Shown here piece by piece: positions 21,576 through 33,234 of a DNA stretch of 64,000 nt; positions within the stretch are counted from its first letter, which is position 1; each line of letters opens with the position of its first letter. The notes beneath the pieces are model-generated. The model was given only the letters and a program-made list of their open reading frames with translations, did not search any database and had not been told where the DNA came from. Origin of the DNA: Brachybacterium paraconglomeratum (lineage in GTDB: Bacteria > Actinomycetota > Actinomycetes > Actinomycetales > Dermabacteraceae); contig NZ_ML133851.1 of NCBI RefSeq assembly GCF_003994255.1, positions 62,001-126,000 of the forward strand. Direction: 5' to 3'. A program made the position numbers and the translations under genes.

Positions 21576-22961
21576 ATGGACGAGACGAGCGAGAGGACCG
21601 GGGCGCCCGCCCGGTCCCGGATCTCCCCCGCCGCGCTGGCCTCTGTGGTCGTCGGCGGGGTGCTGAGCCTCACCTGGTGCGTGGCGAGCATCGTCATGCT
21701 CGTGACCGGGCTGGGCGCCCTTCCCGCCCTGGGCAGCGGGCTGCTGCTGCTGGTCCCGTGGCTGCTGCTGATGCAGGTCGCGGTGCGGATCGAGCGGCAC
21801 CGCGCGGTCGCGGTGCACGGCATCGGGGTGAACATCCCCGCCCGGCGCCGCTCGCTGCGCCGCGGTGCGGCCGGCTGGCTGCAGGACCGCTGGTTCGAGC
21901 TCGGCACCGGCGGGTTCTGGCGCGGGGTCCTCCACCACCACCTCGCGATGATCGTGGCCGGGGCGTTCCTGCTCGTCGCCCTCGCGATGCTGTGGCTGGG
22001 CTGGTCCGGCTGGGAGCTCGCGCTGCTGCACGGCCCCGTCCGGATCGGGAGCCTGGAGATGTCCCGCTGGGTCCTCGCCGTGCTCGGCACCGCGGCACTG
22101 GCTCTCTGCGCGGTGCTGCTCGCCCTCGGCGCGCTCGCCGACCGTGGTCTCGCCCGCGGCCTGATCTCCGGCTCCGAGGAGGAGCTGCGCGAGCAGGTGG
22201 CGGACCTCGCCGAACGGCGTCAGGGCGCGGTCGACGCCGCCGCCCAGGAGCGGCTGCGCATCGAGCGGGACCTGCACGACGGGGTGCAGCCGCGCCTGGT
22301 GAACCTCGCCATGACCCTGGGCCTCGCCCGCACCGCGATCCGCACCGACCCTGACCGGGCCGAGCGGCTCGTCGGCGAGGCGCATGCGGAGGCGAAGGCC
22401 GTGATGACCGACCTGCGCCAGCTCGCCCGCGGGATCCACCCGGCGGTGCTCACCGACCGGGGCCTGGATGCGGCGCTCTCCGCCCTCGCCGCCCGCTCCC
22501 GCATCCCCGTCGACCTCGACGTCTCCCTGCTGGGGCCGGCGCACGCCGGGCTGGACCGGGAGCGGGAGGGCGTGGCCTACTTCGTGGTCGCCGAGGCGCT
22601 GACCAACATCGCCAAGCACGCGGAGGCCGAGCAGGTCTCCGTGAGCGTGCGCCAGGACCCGCACGCGCTGCGGGTGCGGATCGAGGACGACGGGCGCGGC
22701 GGCGCGCGGGTGCGCCGCGACGGGCTCTCCACCGGCCTCGCCGGGCTCACCGACCGGGTCCGCGCGACCGGCGGCGTGCTCGGGATCAGCAGCCCCGTCG
22801 GCGGCGGCACCGTGCTCGAGGCCGTCCTGCCCACCGGCGCGCCGTCCTCCGGCGCCGCTCCCCTGCGACCGGCCCTGTCCGCCGACCTGACCGCCGTCCC
22901 CCTTCCGCGCCCGACCGACGGGACCGGGACCCGAGACCAGACCCTGGAGGTCCCCCGATGA
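21576..22961 (+). CDS. sensor histidine kinase, NarL/LiaS (HPK7) type
   Basis: 461 residues. Four hydrophobic segments lie in residues 20-205, in two pairs separated by a basic loop (ARRRSLRRGAAGWLQDRWF). A HisKA_3 dimerisation domain carries the phospho-acceptor His234 in RLRIERDLHDGVQPRLVNLA, then an HATPase_c domain has an N box (AEALTNIAKHA), a G1 box (IEDDGRGG), and GLAGLTDRVRATGG. There is no large extracytoplasmic sensor, so it probably senses the membrane. TAGGGT 6 bases before the ATG suggests a leaderless mRNA. It overlaps the response regulator by 4 bases (ATGA). Confidence 0.92.
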   Translation: MDETSERTGAPARSRISPAALASVVVGGVLSLTWCVASIVMLVTGLGALPALGSGLLLLVPWLLLMQVAVRIERHRAVAVHGIGVNIPARRRSLRRGAAGWLQDRWFELGTGGFWRGVLHHHLAMIVAGAFLLVALAMLWLGWSGWELALLHGPVRIGSLEMSRWVLAVLGTAALALCAVLLALGALADRGLARGLISGSEEELREQVADLAERRQGAVDAAAQERLRIERDLHDGVQPRLVNLAMTLGLARTAIRTDPDRAERLVGEAHAEAKAVMTDLRQLARGIHPAVLTDRGLDAALSALAARSRIPVDLDVSLLGPAHAGLDREREGVAYFVVAEALTNIAKHAEAEQVSVSVRQDPHALRVRIEDDGRGGARVRRDGLSTGLAGLTDRVRATGGVLGISSPVGGGTVLEAVLPTGAPSSGAAPLRPALSADLTAVPLPRPTDGTGTRDQTLEVPR

Positions 22962-23614
22962 GGATCGTGATCGCCGACGACGCCGTGCTGCTGCGCGCCG
23001 GGCTCGAGAGGCTCCTGACCGACGCCGGCCACGAGGTGGTCGCCGCGGTGGGCGACGCGGCGGGCCTGCTCGCCGCCGTCTCCCACCACCGGCCCGACCT
23101 CGCGGTGATCGACGTGCGGATGCCGCCGACGTTCACCGACGAGGGCGTGCGGGCCGCGGTGCTGATCCGGCAGCAGGATCCCGAGGTGGCGCTGCTGGTG
23201 CTCTCCCAGTACGTCGAGGAGCGCTACGCCTCCGATCTCATCGCCGACTCCTCGCACGGCCTGGGCTACGTGCTCAAGGACCGGGTCGCGGACGTGGAGG
23301 AGTTCCTCGGGGTGGTGGCCGACGTCGGCGAGGGCGGGACCTGGCTGGACCCCGAGGTGGTCCAGCAGATCTTCGTCCGCTCCCGCCGGCGCCGCACCCT
23401 CGAGGCGCTCACCCCGCGGGAGCGCGAGGTGCTCTCCCTGATGGCGCAGGGCCGCTCGAACCAGGCGATCGCCGATGCGCTGTTCGTCTCCGCCGGAAGC
23501 GTCGAGAAGCACATCTCCTCCCTGCTCACGAAGCTGGACCTGCCGCCCGTGGACGGCGAGAACCGACGGGTCATGGCGGTGCTGCGCTATCTGGAGTCGG
23601 AGGACCGGACGTGA
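22958..23614 (+). CDS. NarL/LuxR-family response regulator
   Basis: 218 residues. The receiver domain has the acidic pair at the N-terminus (IVIADDAVLL), phospho-acceptor Asp52 in LAVIDVRMPP, and the conserved Lys in GYVLKDRV. The C-terminal LuxR helix-turn-helix reads LTPREREVLSLMAQGRSNQA, then IADALFVSAGSVEKHISSLL. It is the cognate partner of the upstream kinase (ATGA overlap) and overlaps the next gene as GTGA, so all three are probably translated as a unit. Targets are unknown; autoregulation is likely for this class. Confidence 0.93.
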   Translation: MRIVIADDAVLLRAGLERLLTDAGHEVVAAVGDAAGLLAAVSHHRPDLAVIDVRMPPTFTDEGVRAAVLIRQQDPEVALLVLSQYVEERYASDLIADSSHGLGYVLKDRVADVEEFLGVVADVGEGGTWLDPEVVQQIFVRSRRRRTLEALTPREREVLSLMAQGRSNQAIADALFVSAGSVEKHISSLLTKLDLPPVDGENRRVMAVLRYLESEDRT

Positions 23615-24621
23615 GCACCGTGGACCGCGGGCCCGCCGCGCGCAGCGATGCCGCGTCGGACGGCGGCGCGCTGCGGGAGGTGGACGCCGCCGTGGTGGGC
23701 GACGGCGCCTCGGGGGCGGGGCGCGGCCTGCCCCCGGAGCGTCGGTACGACCCGCCGCGCCGGCTCACGCCCTCCCGCGAGCGCGACCGCCCCTGGCGGC
23801 GGGGCGTCGTCCTCGCCGGCGGCGCCGTGATGCTGGTGGTGATCCTGTTCCTGGCCGCCTCGACGGCCTTCACCTGGTGGAACGGCCGCGCCTACCAGGA
23901 CGTCCCCGCGACCGCGGGTCTCGGGACCCCCTCCTCGCTGCAGCTGACCAGCACCCTCGGCGATGTGCGGGTGCTGCCCTCCGAGGAGGTCGACGAGGTG
24001 ACGCTCTCGCTCGTCACCCCGGGCACCACGGTCCCGTCGCCGGCCGGGGAGCAGGTCCGCGCCCGTCTCGAGCGCGGCGGCACGGGCTCCGCCGTGGCCA
24101 TCGCCGTGAGCCAGCCCGAGAGCTACTCCACCTGGCCCGGCCTCGACGACACCCGCGACGTGCTCGTGCTGGTCCCGGTCGGGCACGAGCTGGACCTCGA
24201 CCTCCGCACCGATGTGGGGGACGTGGTCGCCGAGGGCGACTTCGGCTCCCTCGCGGTGCGCTCCGACGTGGGCGACGTGCACCTGGGCACCACGAGCATC
24301 GCGGAGGACGTCACCGTCTCGACCGAGGTCGGGGGGATCGAGGCCGACCTCGCCGCCCCCGGCCCTACGGCCGTGGACCTCTCCTCGACCCTCGGGGACA
24401 TCTCCCTGCAGCTCCCCGCGGAGGCGAGCGGAGCGGTCGGGGCGGTGACCGAGCTCGGCGACGTGCGGATCGCGGTCGGGGGCACCTCGACGTGGCAGGT
24501 CGAGACGCGCAGCTCGCTGGGCGAGGTCACCGTGGACCCCGCGCTCCGCGGCTCCGAGGCGGAGTCCGCGGGCACGCTGACCGCCGTCACCGAGACCGGG
24601 GACGTCACGCTCACGCGCTGA
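23611..24621 (+). CDS. membrane-anchored DUF4097/adhesin-like protein linked to a two-component system
   Basis: 336 residues. A cytoplasmic low-complexity head of about 65 residues is followed by one membrane anchor at about 66-88 (GVVLAGGAVMLVVILFLAAS). An extracytoplasmic domain of repeated short beta strands follows, each turn carrying a Gly-Asp-Val step (TLGDVRVL, DVGDVVAEG, SDVGDVHLG, TLGDISL, ELGDVRIA, SLGEVTV, TGDVTL). This is the right-handed beta-solenoid pattern of DUF4097 and the LiaF C-terminus. With the kinase and regulator it resembles LiaFSR envelope-stress modules. GTGA overlap with the regulator gene sets the start. Confidence 0.78.
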   Translation: MSTVDRGPAARSDAASDGGALREVDAAVVGDGASGAGRGLPPERRYDPPRRLTPSRERDRPWRRGVVLAGGAVMLVVILFLAASTAFTWWNGRAYQDVPATAGLGTPSSLQLTSTLGDVRVLPSEEVDEVTLSLVTPGTTVPSPAGEQVRARLERGGTGSAVAIAVSQPESYSTWPGLDDTRDVLVLVPVGHELDLDLRTDVGDVVAEGDFGSLAVRSDVGDVHLGTTSIAEDVTVSTEVGGIEADLAAPGPTAVDLSSTLGDISLQLPAEASGAVGAVTELGDVRIAVGGTSTWQVETRSSLGEVTVDPALRGSEAESAGTLTAVTETGDVTLTR

Positions 24622-24643
24622 CCGTCCCCGGGCCCGGCGTCCC

Positions 24644-26623
<1,980 letters not shown>

Positions 26624-26675
26624 GAACACTCCTGCTTCACGGGCCCCGGGGCGACCGGGGCGGATGGACGCGAAC

Positions 26676-26681
26676 ACCGTA
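26676..26681 (-). promoter_or_regulatory. putative -10 box of acs
   Basis: TACGGT on the minus strand, about 53 bases upstream of the acs ATG, fits the TANNNT pattern and leaves room for the AGGAG site. The flavin oxidoreductase gene has its own TACCGT at 26749-26754 on the plus strand, 8 bases before its ATG. Confidence 0.45.
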
Positions 26682-26762
26682 TCGCAGGAGATGCACGTCA
26701 CGCTCACGACGGTCATGGGCGGACCGACGCCCTCCCGGCCGGGCCGACTACCGTGGGGGACC

Positions 26763-27866
26763 ATGGCCCCAGACCCCTCCGTCGCCCCCGCCCTGCTCGC
26801 CCCGGCGCAGCTGCGTCGTCTCGAGATGCGCAACCGCATCTGGCTCGCCCCGATGTGCCAGTACATGGTCGAGGAGCGGGACGGCGTGCCCACCGACTGG
26901 CACCTGGTGCACCTCGGCGCGCGGGCCGCGGGCGGCTTCGGGATGATCGTCACGGAGGCGACGGCGATCTCCCCCGAGGGACGCATCAGCCCCCAGGACA
27001 CAGGGCTGTGGAACCGCGAGCAGACCGAGGCGTGGCAGCGGATCACCTCGTTCTGCCAGGCGCAGGGCGCCCGCATCGCCGTGCAGCTCGCCCATGCCGG
27101 CCGCAAGGCCTCCACCTGGCCGGCCCTGCCCCGCTACCGCGCGCGGCGCGGCACGGTGCCGGAGTTCGCCGCGGGCTGGCGCACCGTCGGCCCCACCCCG
27201 GAGCCCTTCCCGGGGCTGGACGCGCCCGATGCGCTGGGGAAGGAGGAGATCGCCGGGGTGGTCGCCGACTTCGTCGCCGCGACCTGCCGGGCCGAGGAGG
27301 CGGGCTTCGATGCGGTCGAGCTGCACTTCGCCCACGGCTATCTCGTCCACGAGTTCCTCTCGCCGCTGGTGAACACGCGCACCGACGAGTACGGGGGCGA
27401 CGGGCCGGGACGGCGCCGCCTGGCCCGGGAGATCGCCGCGGCGGTGCGCGAGGCCTGGCCGGCCGACCGTCCGCTGATCGTGCGCATCAGCGCGACCGAC
27501 TGGATCGACGGGGGCTGGGACATCACCCAGTCCGTCGAGCTCGCCCGCGAGCTCGAGGAGGTCGGCGTCGACGCGCTGCACGTCTCCACCGGCGGTGCCG
27601 TCATCGCGGACATCGCGGTGGGCCCCGAGTACCAGGTCGGCTTCGCCCGGACGCTGCGCGATGCCGTCTCGATGCCGGTCGCGGCCGTCGGCCTGATCAC
27701 CGATCCGCACGGCGCCCAGGAGGTGCTCGAGCGCGGGGACGCCGACTTCGTGGCCGTGGGCCGGGCGGCCCTGCGCGAGCCGGGCTGGCCCCAGCGCGCC
27801 GCGCACGAGCTGGGGGTGCGCGATCCCGCGCTCTACCCCGGCGCCTACCACCGCGGCTCCTGGTGA
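26763..27866 (+). CDS. NADH:flavin oxidoreductase, Old Yellow Enzyme (YqjM-like) family
   Basis: FMN-dependent ene-reductase that reduces activated C=C bonds with NAD(P)H. 367 residues. YqjM-class Cys in [30 protein letters not shown], the substrate-binding His pair and signature [15 protein letters not shown] followed by [17 protein letters not shown], and the FMN-phosphate loop [10 protein letters not shown]. The start is the ATG at 26763 behind TACCGT (8-base gap), perhaps leaderless. A SDR gene follows after 19 bases and then an AMP ligase. Natural substrate unknown. Confidence 0.92.
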   Translation: MAPDPSVAPALLAPAQLRRLEMRNRIWLAPMCQYMVEERDGVPTDWHLVHLGARAAGGFGMIVTEATAISPEGRISPQDTGLWNREQTEAWQRITSFCQAQGARIAVQLAHAGRKASTWPALPRYRARRGTVPEFAAGWRTVGPTPEPFPGLDAPDALGKEEIAGVVADFVAATCRAEEAGFDAVELHFAHGYLVHEFLSPLVNTRTDEYGGDGPGRRRLAREIAAAVREAWPADRPLIVRISATDWIDGGWDITQSVELARELEEVGVDALHVSTGGAVIADIAVGPEYQVGFARTLRDAVSMPVAAVGLITDPHGAQEVLERGDADFVAVGRAALREPGWPQRAAHELGVRDPALYPGAYHRGSW

Positions 27867-27885
27867 GCGGCACGGCAGGTCGACG

Positions 27886-28734
27886 ATGATCCTCGTGACC
27901 GGGGCGAGCGGCGGCGTCGGCACCGCGCTGTGCCTGGAGCTGGCCGCGCGCGGCGAGGACCTCGCGCTCACCGCCCGGGATCGGGGCAGGCTCGAGGCGC
28001 TGGCCGAGCGGGTGCGCGCGGCGGGCGGCACCGCCACGGTCCACCCCTGCGATCTGCGGGACCAGGAGGCGGTCGCGGAGCTCGCCGCGGAGGTGCTCGC
28101 GCTGCACGGGGCACCCTCCGCCGTCGTCTCCCTCGCTGGCCACTCGCTGCGCCGCTCCCTCGCCGACACGATCGGGCGCCCGCACGACCTCGTGCGTCTC
28201 ACGGGTACGAACATGCTCGGCCCGGCCGCGCTGCTGCTCGCCCTGCTCGCGCCGATGAGCCGCGCCGGCGGGGGACGGCTCCTCGTGGCCACCAGCGCCT
28301 CCGCCCGGATCCCGACCCCGGGCTGGGCCGCCTACGGCGCCTCGAAGGCGGGGATGGACGCCTGGCTGCGGGCGATCCGGCCCGAGGCGGAGCAGGCCGG
28401 GGTGCGGATCACCGTGGTCGAGCTGCCGCTGGTGGCGACCGCGATGGCCGCCCCGACCTACGGCGACCGGCCCCGGGGAGCGCTCACGCCCGCGCAGGCC
28501 GCCGCCCGGGTGCTGCGGGGGCTGGACCGCGCCCCGGCGATGGTCTCCCCGCCCTGGGCACGGCTCGCCGCGGTGCTCTCGCAGGCCGCACCCGCCCTCG
28601 CGGCCCGTGGTGCGGGCACCGGGGCGGAGGTCGCACGGAGGCTCGCCGCCCGCACCTCCGCTCCGTGCGGCCGCGAGGGGCAGGGCCGGGGACCCGGCGG
28701 GCAGGGCCGCGCCGACCAGGAGCGACGGCGATGA
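27886..28734 (+). CDS. short-chain dehydrogenase/reductase
   Basis: 282 residues, classical SDR. NAD(P) loop TGASGGVGTAL, Asp-containing HPCDLRDQEA, NAG-equivalent SLAGHS, active-site Ser in VATSASARIPTPG and the YxxxK pair in WAAYGASKAGMDAW. The C-terminal 40 residues are Arg/Gly-rich and outside the fold. It lies 19 bases after the flavin oxidoreductase and overlaps the AMP-ligase-like gene by ATGA. The order suggests one short pathway in which an acyl or carbonyl compound is activated and reduced; the substrate cannot be told. Confidence 0.88.
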   Translation: MILVTGASGGVGTALCLELAARGEDLALTARDRGRLEALAERVRAAGGTATVHPCDLRDQEAVAELAAEVLALHGAPSAVVSLAGHSLRRSLADTIGRPHDLVRLTGTNMLGPAALLLALLAPMSRAGGGRLLVATSASARIPTPGWAAYGASKAGMDAWLRAIRPEAEQAGVRITVVELPLVATAMAAPTYGDRPRGALTPAQAAARVLRGLDRAPAMVSPPWARLAAVLSQAAPALAARGAGTGAEVARRLAARTSAPCGREGQGRGPGGQGRADQERRR

Positions 28735-30038
28735 GGCACCGGACGCCGGCCGGGCTCCGGGGCAGCGGGAGGGCGGCCCGGGCCCGGGCCTCCCTCCCCC
28801 GCGCTCCCCTGGCCCTGCCCGCCCTGGACGTCGGCGCCGCGCTGCGCGCGCGGGTCGGGGCGAGGCCGCGCGCCGTGGTGCTCGTGGACCGTCACGGCAC
28901 GCTCACCGGAGGCGAGCTGCTGGACCTCGTGCGTCTGCACCGCAGCGGCACCGCCACGGCGGACCGCGCCGGACTCGCCGCCCTGCCGGCCGAGGCCTCG
29001 CTGCGCCAGGTGCTCGCCGCGGTGCTCGCCGGCCCCGAGATGCTGGAGCTGCGCTCGAGCGGCTCCACCGGTGCTCCCCGGCCGCAGCGGCGCGGTCCCC
29101 TCTCCCCCGCGCAGCTGCTCTCCCTGGTGGACCTCGCCCGTCGGATCGGGCTGCGGCCGGGCCGGGTCACGGCCTGCGCGGCGCCGGGGGTGCACGGCCA
29201 CGGACTGGTCGCGACGCTGGGCGCCCTCGCCCTCGGCGCCCCGCTCGTGGACCTCACCCATCTGCCCGCCGCGGAGCGCGTCGCCCTGCTGCACCGCACC
29301 TCGCCCGCGCTGCTCACCGGGGTGCCGGTGCACCTCGCGGACCTGCTGCGCGCGGACCGGGAGCTCGGCGGCGGGCGTCCGCTCGCGATCGACCGCGTCG
29401 TCGCGGGCTCCGACGCGCTCTCCCCCGTGCTGCGCGCGGATCTCGCGCGCCACTTCCGAGCCCGGGTCCACGACGTCTACGGCACCACCGAGACCGGCTC
29501 GCTGTGCGTGGACGGTCGCCCTCTGCACGGCGTGCACCTGCGGGAGCTCGACGGGCTGCTGTGCGCCCGCACCCCGTTCACGGGCGGTCGGGAGCTGGTC
29601 ACCGACCGCGGGGAGATCACGGCCGATGGGAGGGTGCGGGTGCTGGGCCGGGCGGACGGCTCGGTCTCCTCCGGCGGGATGCTCCACGACCCCGCCGCGA
29701 CGGTGCGCCTGCTGCGCTCCGCTCCCGGCGTCGCCTCGGCGCGCCTGCAGGTGGTGCCCGATGCGCGCTTCGGCGTGCGGACCCTCGCCGAGGTGGTCCT
29801 CGCCCCGGCCGCGGCGGACGCGGTGCCGCCGAGCGCCGAGGAGCTCCGGACCCTGGTGCGGGACCGGCTGGGCGCCGCGGCGGTGCCCCGCGAGGTGCGG
29901 ATCCTGCCGCCGGGCGCGGCGAGCGCGGCGCCGTCGGGACCCCACGGCGAGGGGCCCGCGCCGTCGGGAGAGGGCCCCTCAGCCCCCTGGGGCCCCGGCG
30001 GGCCGATGGACGTTCCGCTCAGCAGTCCGGGACGCTGA
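28731..30038 (+). CDS. compact AMP-binding (ANL) enzyme, acyl-CoA-synthetase-like
   Basis: 435 residues. ANL motifs: A3-like [14 protein letters not shown] (Ser109-), [17 protein letters not shown]5-like VYGTTETGS (Tyr250), and [18 protein letters not shown] for the A7/A8 hinge. Two oddities: A3 starts 60-80 residues earlier than in standard ligases, so the N-terminal subdomain is short, and the A10 Lys motif (PxxxxGKxxR) is missing. Instead the chain ends in a Pro/Gly/Ser-rich tail. It may adenylate without thioester transfer, or need a partner. ATGA overlap with the SDR gene; its 3' end overlaps convergent sdaA by 20 bases. Confidence 0.75.
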   Translation: MRHRTPAGLRGSGRAARARASLPRAPLALPALDVGAALRARVGARPRAVVLVDRHGTLTGGELLDLVRLHRSGTATADRAGLAALPAEASLRQVLAAVLAGPEMLELRSSGSTGAPRPQRRGPLSPAQLLSLVDLARRIGLRPGRVTACAAPGVHGHGLVATLGALALGAPLVDLTHLPAAERVALLHRTSPALLTGVPVHLADLLRADRELGGGRPLAIDRVVAGSDALSPVLRADLARHFRARVHDVYGTTETGSLCVDGRPLHGVHLRELDGLLCARTPFTGGRELVTDRGEITADGRVRVLGRADGSVSSGGMLHDPAATVRLLRSAPGVASARLQVVPDARFGVRTLAEVVLAPAAADAVPPSAEELRTLVRDRLGAAAVPREVRILPPGAASAAPSGPHGEGPAPSGEGPSAPWGPGGPMDVPLSSPGR

Positions 30039-31413
30039 CCGGCACCGCGGTGACCGCGAGCCCGCCCATGGCGGTCTCCTTGTAGCGCTCGGACATGTCC
30101 TTGCCCGTCAGCCGCATCGTCTCGATGACGGTGTCGAGGGAGACGAAGTGCTCGCCGGTGCCGCGCAGCGCGAAGCGCGCCGCGGTGATCGCCTTGACCG
30201 CCGCCATCGCATTGCGCTCGATGCAGGGCACCTGCACCAGACCGCCGACGGGGTCGCAGGTCAGGCCCAGGTTGTGCTCCATCGCGATCTCGGCGGCGTT
30301 CTCGACCTGGGCGGGCTTGCCGCCCATCACCTCGCACAGCGCCGCGGCCGCCATCGAGCAGGCCGAGCCCACCTCGCCCTGGCAGCCCACCTCGGCGCCG
30401 GAGATCGAGGCGTGCTCCTTGTAGAGCGAGCCGATCGCCCCGGCGGTCAGCAGGAAGCGCACCGCGATCTCGTCGGGGTCCACGCCCTCGATGTAGTTGG
30501 TCGCGAAGAAGAGCACGGCCGGGATGATCCCGGCGGCCCCGTTGGTCGGCGCGGTGACGACGCGGCCGCCGGCGGCGTTCTCCTCGTTCACGGCGAGCGC
30601 GGCGAGGGAGACCCATTCGAAGGAGTTCATGGGCAGGCGCGCCGGGTCCTCGGCGGAGAGCGAGTCGTACCAGGAGGCGGCGCGGCGCTTGACCTCGAGC
30701 CCGCCGGGGAGGATGCCCGGGGTGCGGATGCCGCGCTGGATGCAGTCGTCCATGGTGCGCCAGATCCTCAGCAGGCCCTCGCGGATCTCCTCGTCGTCCC
30801 GCCACTGCCTCTCGCGCAGCAGCATCGCGTCGGAGATCGAGATGCCCCGGTCCTCGCAGACCCGCAGCAGCTCGGCCCCGGTGGTGAAGATGGTGCGGCC
30901 CTCGTCCTCCGCGGCGACCTCGGCGATCGAGCGGTCCATGTCCGCCTCGTCGACGACGAAGCCTCCGCCGACGGAGAACATCGGGCGGCGCACGAGCTCG
31001 GCGCCGTCCGAGTCCTGGGCGATGAAGGTCATCCCGTTGGAGTGCTGGGGCAGGAAGGTCAGCGGGTGCAGCACGATCGAGGAGGGTCGCAGCGACACCT
31101 CGAGTCGGCCGTCGAGCAGCAGCCCGCCCTCCGCCTCGATCCGCTCGACGCGCTCCCTGCCCGCGACCGGGTCCACGGTCTCCGGATCCGAGCCCTCCAG
31201 GCCCATCACGATCGCGGAGAGGGTGCCGTGCCCCTCGCCGGTCGCGGCGAGCGAGCCGTACAGGTGGACCTCCACCTCGGCGACCTGGGGACCCGTCTCC
31301 GGGTCCGCGAGCACCTCGTGCGCGAACTGCGCCGCCGCCCGCATCGGCCCCACCGTGTGGGAGCTCGACGGGCCGATGCCGATCTTGAACATGTCGAACG
31401 TGCTGATGCTCAC
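30019..31413 (-). CDS. sdaA: L-serine ammonia-lyase (single-chain, 4Fe-4S)
   Basis: Deaminates L-serine to pyruvate. 464 residues: beta domain first ([20 protein letters not shown]), then the alpha domain ([34 protein letters not shown]). Iron-sulfur cysteines appear in [20 protein letters not shown] and [22 protein letters not shown] lies 6 bases before the GTG start. The stop lies 20 bases inside the convergent AMP-ligase-like gene. Serine use links to the gcv genes elsewhere in the window. Confidence 0.95.
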   Translation of the reverse strand: MSISTFDMFKIGIGPSSSHTVGPMRAAAQFAHEVLADPETGPQVAEVEVHLYGSLAATGEGHGTLSAIVMGLEGSDPETVDPVAGRERVERIEAEGGLLLDGRLEVSLRPSSIVLHPLTFLPQHSNGMTFIAQDSDGAELVRRPMFSVGGGFVVDEADMDRSIAEVAAEDEGRTIFTTGAELLRVCEDRGISISDAMLLRERQWRDDEEIREGLLRIWRTMDDCIQRGIRTPGILPGGLEVKRRAASWYDSLSAEDPARLPMNSFEWVSLAALAVNEENAAGGRVVTAPTNGAAGIIPAVLFFATNYIEGVDPDEIAVRFLLTAGAIGSLYKEHASISGAEVGCQGEVGSACSMAAAALCEVMGGKPAQVENAAEIAMEHNLGLTCDPVGGLVQVPCIERNAMAAVKAITAARFALRGTGEHFVSLDTVIETMRLTGKDMSERYKETAMGGLAVTAVPVSVPDC

Positions 31414-31524
31414 CGCAGTCCTCCTCGACGTCCTCGTCGTGTCGGTCGTGCCCGCCGCGCATGCGGGCGGGCACTGCGTGCCGTGACCGGGAGTGCTCTC
31501 CCCCGACGCGTCACGGTACGACGA

Positions 31525-33165
31525 TCATCGTCCCCCGTGCCGTCGCGGGCCGCGGCTCGGCGCGCCGGAGCGGCCGCGGCCGCCCGCGCGTCCGGTGCCC
31601 CGGCCCTGGCCGGAGTCCTGCCCGCGTCCCGTGCCGCCGGAGTCCCTGCCGCCGCGGCCGGTGGCGCCGGAGCCCTTGCCGCCGGACCCCTTGCCGGCTC
31701 CGGAGCCCTTGCCCGCACCGCGCCCGCCGCCGCGAGCACCCTGCGCCCCGCCTCGTCCGGCGCCCGCGCCCTTGCCCCGGCCGGGAGCGACGCCGCGCCG
31801 CGGTCCCCCGCGGCGCTCCTGCGGCGGCTCCTCCTCCCAGGAGGCTCGGCGCTCCTCGTTCGTGCGTCGCGCCTCGGCCTTGCGCTCGTCGGCGCCGCGG
31901 GAGCGGGAGAGGTCGAGCTTGCGGGGCGCGCCCTTGTACTTCACGCGGGCGGGGTCCTCGACGGGCTCCCCGGCCGGGGTGCGGCCGCCCAGCTCCTCGA
32001 GCACGGGGTGCTCGGCGTCCTCGACGTCCTCCGCCCAGCGCGGCTCGACCTCCGCCTCGCCCAGGATCCGACGGGCCTGCCGGGTCTGATGGGGCAGGGC
32101 GAGGGTGACCACGCTGCCGGCGGCGCCGGCGCGGGCCGTGCGGCCGGAGCGGTGGACGTACTCCTTCACGTCGTCCGAGGGGTCCACGTGCACCACCATC
32201 GTGACGTCGTCGATGTGCAGGCCGCGGGCGGCGACGTCGGTCGCGACCAGCACGGGGAAGGCTCCCTGGCGGAAGCCGGCCAGCACGTTCGTGCGCAGCC
32301 CCTGCTGCTTGTTGCCGTGCAGGGCCGCGGCGCCGATCCCCACCTCGACGAGCTCCTGGGCGACGCGCTCGGCGCCGAGCTGGGTGCGGGTGAACATCAG
32401 GGTGCGTCCCTCGCGGGCGCCGAGCTGGGCGGTCACGGCGCGCTTCGCGGCCGGGGCGATCGCCAGGACGGTGTGGTCCATGGTCTTCACCGCCGCGGTG
32501 ACCGGAGTGGTCTCGTGGCTGATGGGGTCGACGAGGAAGGTGTCGACGATGTCCTCGACCTGCCCGTCGAGCGTCGCGGAGAAGAGCATCTTCTGGGTGC
32601 CCATCGGGACGGCGGCGAGGATGTCGCGCACGTCGGGCAGGAACCCGAGGTCGGACATGTGGTCGGCCTCGTCGATCACGGTCGACTCCACCAGGTCCAG
32701 CTGCAGCGCGCCGCGCTCGGCGAGGTCGATCAGGCGTCCCGGGGTCGCCACCACGATGCCGACGCCGCGGGCGACGGCGTCGGCCTGCTTCTCGATGTTC
32801 ATGCCGCCGGAGACCAGCTGGGCGGAGATCCCGACCGCGCGGGCGAAGGGGTGGATCGTGTCGACGACCTGCACCGCGAGCTCGCGGGTGGGCACGAGCA
32901 CCACGCCGAGCGGCCGACGGCGATGCACCTTGCGGCCGCGGAAGCGGGAGGTCATCGCGAGGGTGAAGGCGAGGGTCTTGCCGGAGCCGGTCTCCGCGCG
33001 GGCGAGCACGTCGCGGCCCGCGAGGGCGTCGGGGAGGATCGCGGACTGGATCTCGAAGGCGCGCTCGAGCCCCTGCGAGGCGAGCACGCCGAGCAGCTCG
33101 TCGGGCAGCGCCATGTCCTCGAACCGCTCCGAGAGATGGGCGGAGCGGCGGCGAGCCTTGGGCAT
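31525..33165 (-). CDS. DEAD-box RNA helicase with Arg/Gly-rich tail
   Basis: 546 residues. Q motif ([12 protein letters not shown]), motif [11 protein letters not shown], Ia [24 protein letters not shown] (DEAD), [34 protein letters not shown]. From about residue 460 the chain is an RGG/GKGSG-rich basic tail that should bind RNA nonspecifically, like cold-shock and ribosome-assembly helicases (RhlE/DeaD group). AGGAGG lies 6 bases before the ATG. It is divergent from panD; an 11/12 inverted repeat lies between them and may sit in its leader. Confidence 0.92.
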   Translation of the reverse strand: MPKARRRSAHLSERFEDMALPDELLGVLASQGLERAFEIQSAILPDALAGRDVLARAETGSGKTLAFTLAMTSRFRGRKVHRRRPLGVVLVPTRELAVQVVDTIHPFARAVGISAQLVSGGMNIEKQADAVARGVGIVVATPGRLIDLAERGALQLDLVESTVIDEADHMSDLGFLPDVRDILAAVPMGTQKMLFSATLDGQVEDIVDTFLVDPISHETTPVTAAVKTMDHTVLAIAPAAKRAVTAQLGAREGRTLMFTRTQLGAERVAQELVEVGIGAAALHGNKQQGLRTNVLAGFRQGAFPVLVATDVAARGLHIDDVTMVVHVDPSDDVKEYVHRSGRTARAGAAGSVVTLALPHQTRQARRILGEAEVEPRWAEDVEDAEHPVLEELGGRTPAGEPVEDPARVKYKGAPRKLDLSRSRGADERKAEARRTNEERRASWEEEPPQERRGGPRRGVAPGRGKGAGAGRGGAQGARGGGRGAGKGSGAGKGSGGKGSGATGRGGRDSGGTGRGQDSGQGRGTGRAGGRGRSGAPSRGPRRHGGR

Positions 33166-33191
33166 GGTGATCCTCCTGACGACGACGTGCA

Positions 33192-33232
33192 CTCCCATCA
33201 TCCAGCATCTCGCACTCATGGGATAATGGGAG
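33192..33232. promoter_or_regulatory. inverted repeat between the helicase and panD genes
   Basis: CTCCCATCATCC (33192-33203) pairs with GGATAATGGGAG (33221-33232), 11 of 12 positions, with a 17-base spacer. The right arm contains GATAAT (33222-33227), the likely panD -10 box, 7 bases before the panD ATG. It could be an operator for a dimeric regulator or, on the minus strand, a hairpin in the helicase leader. Confidence 0.5.
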
Positions 33233-33234
33233 CG

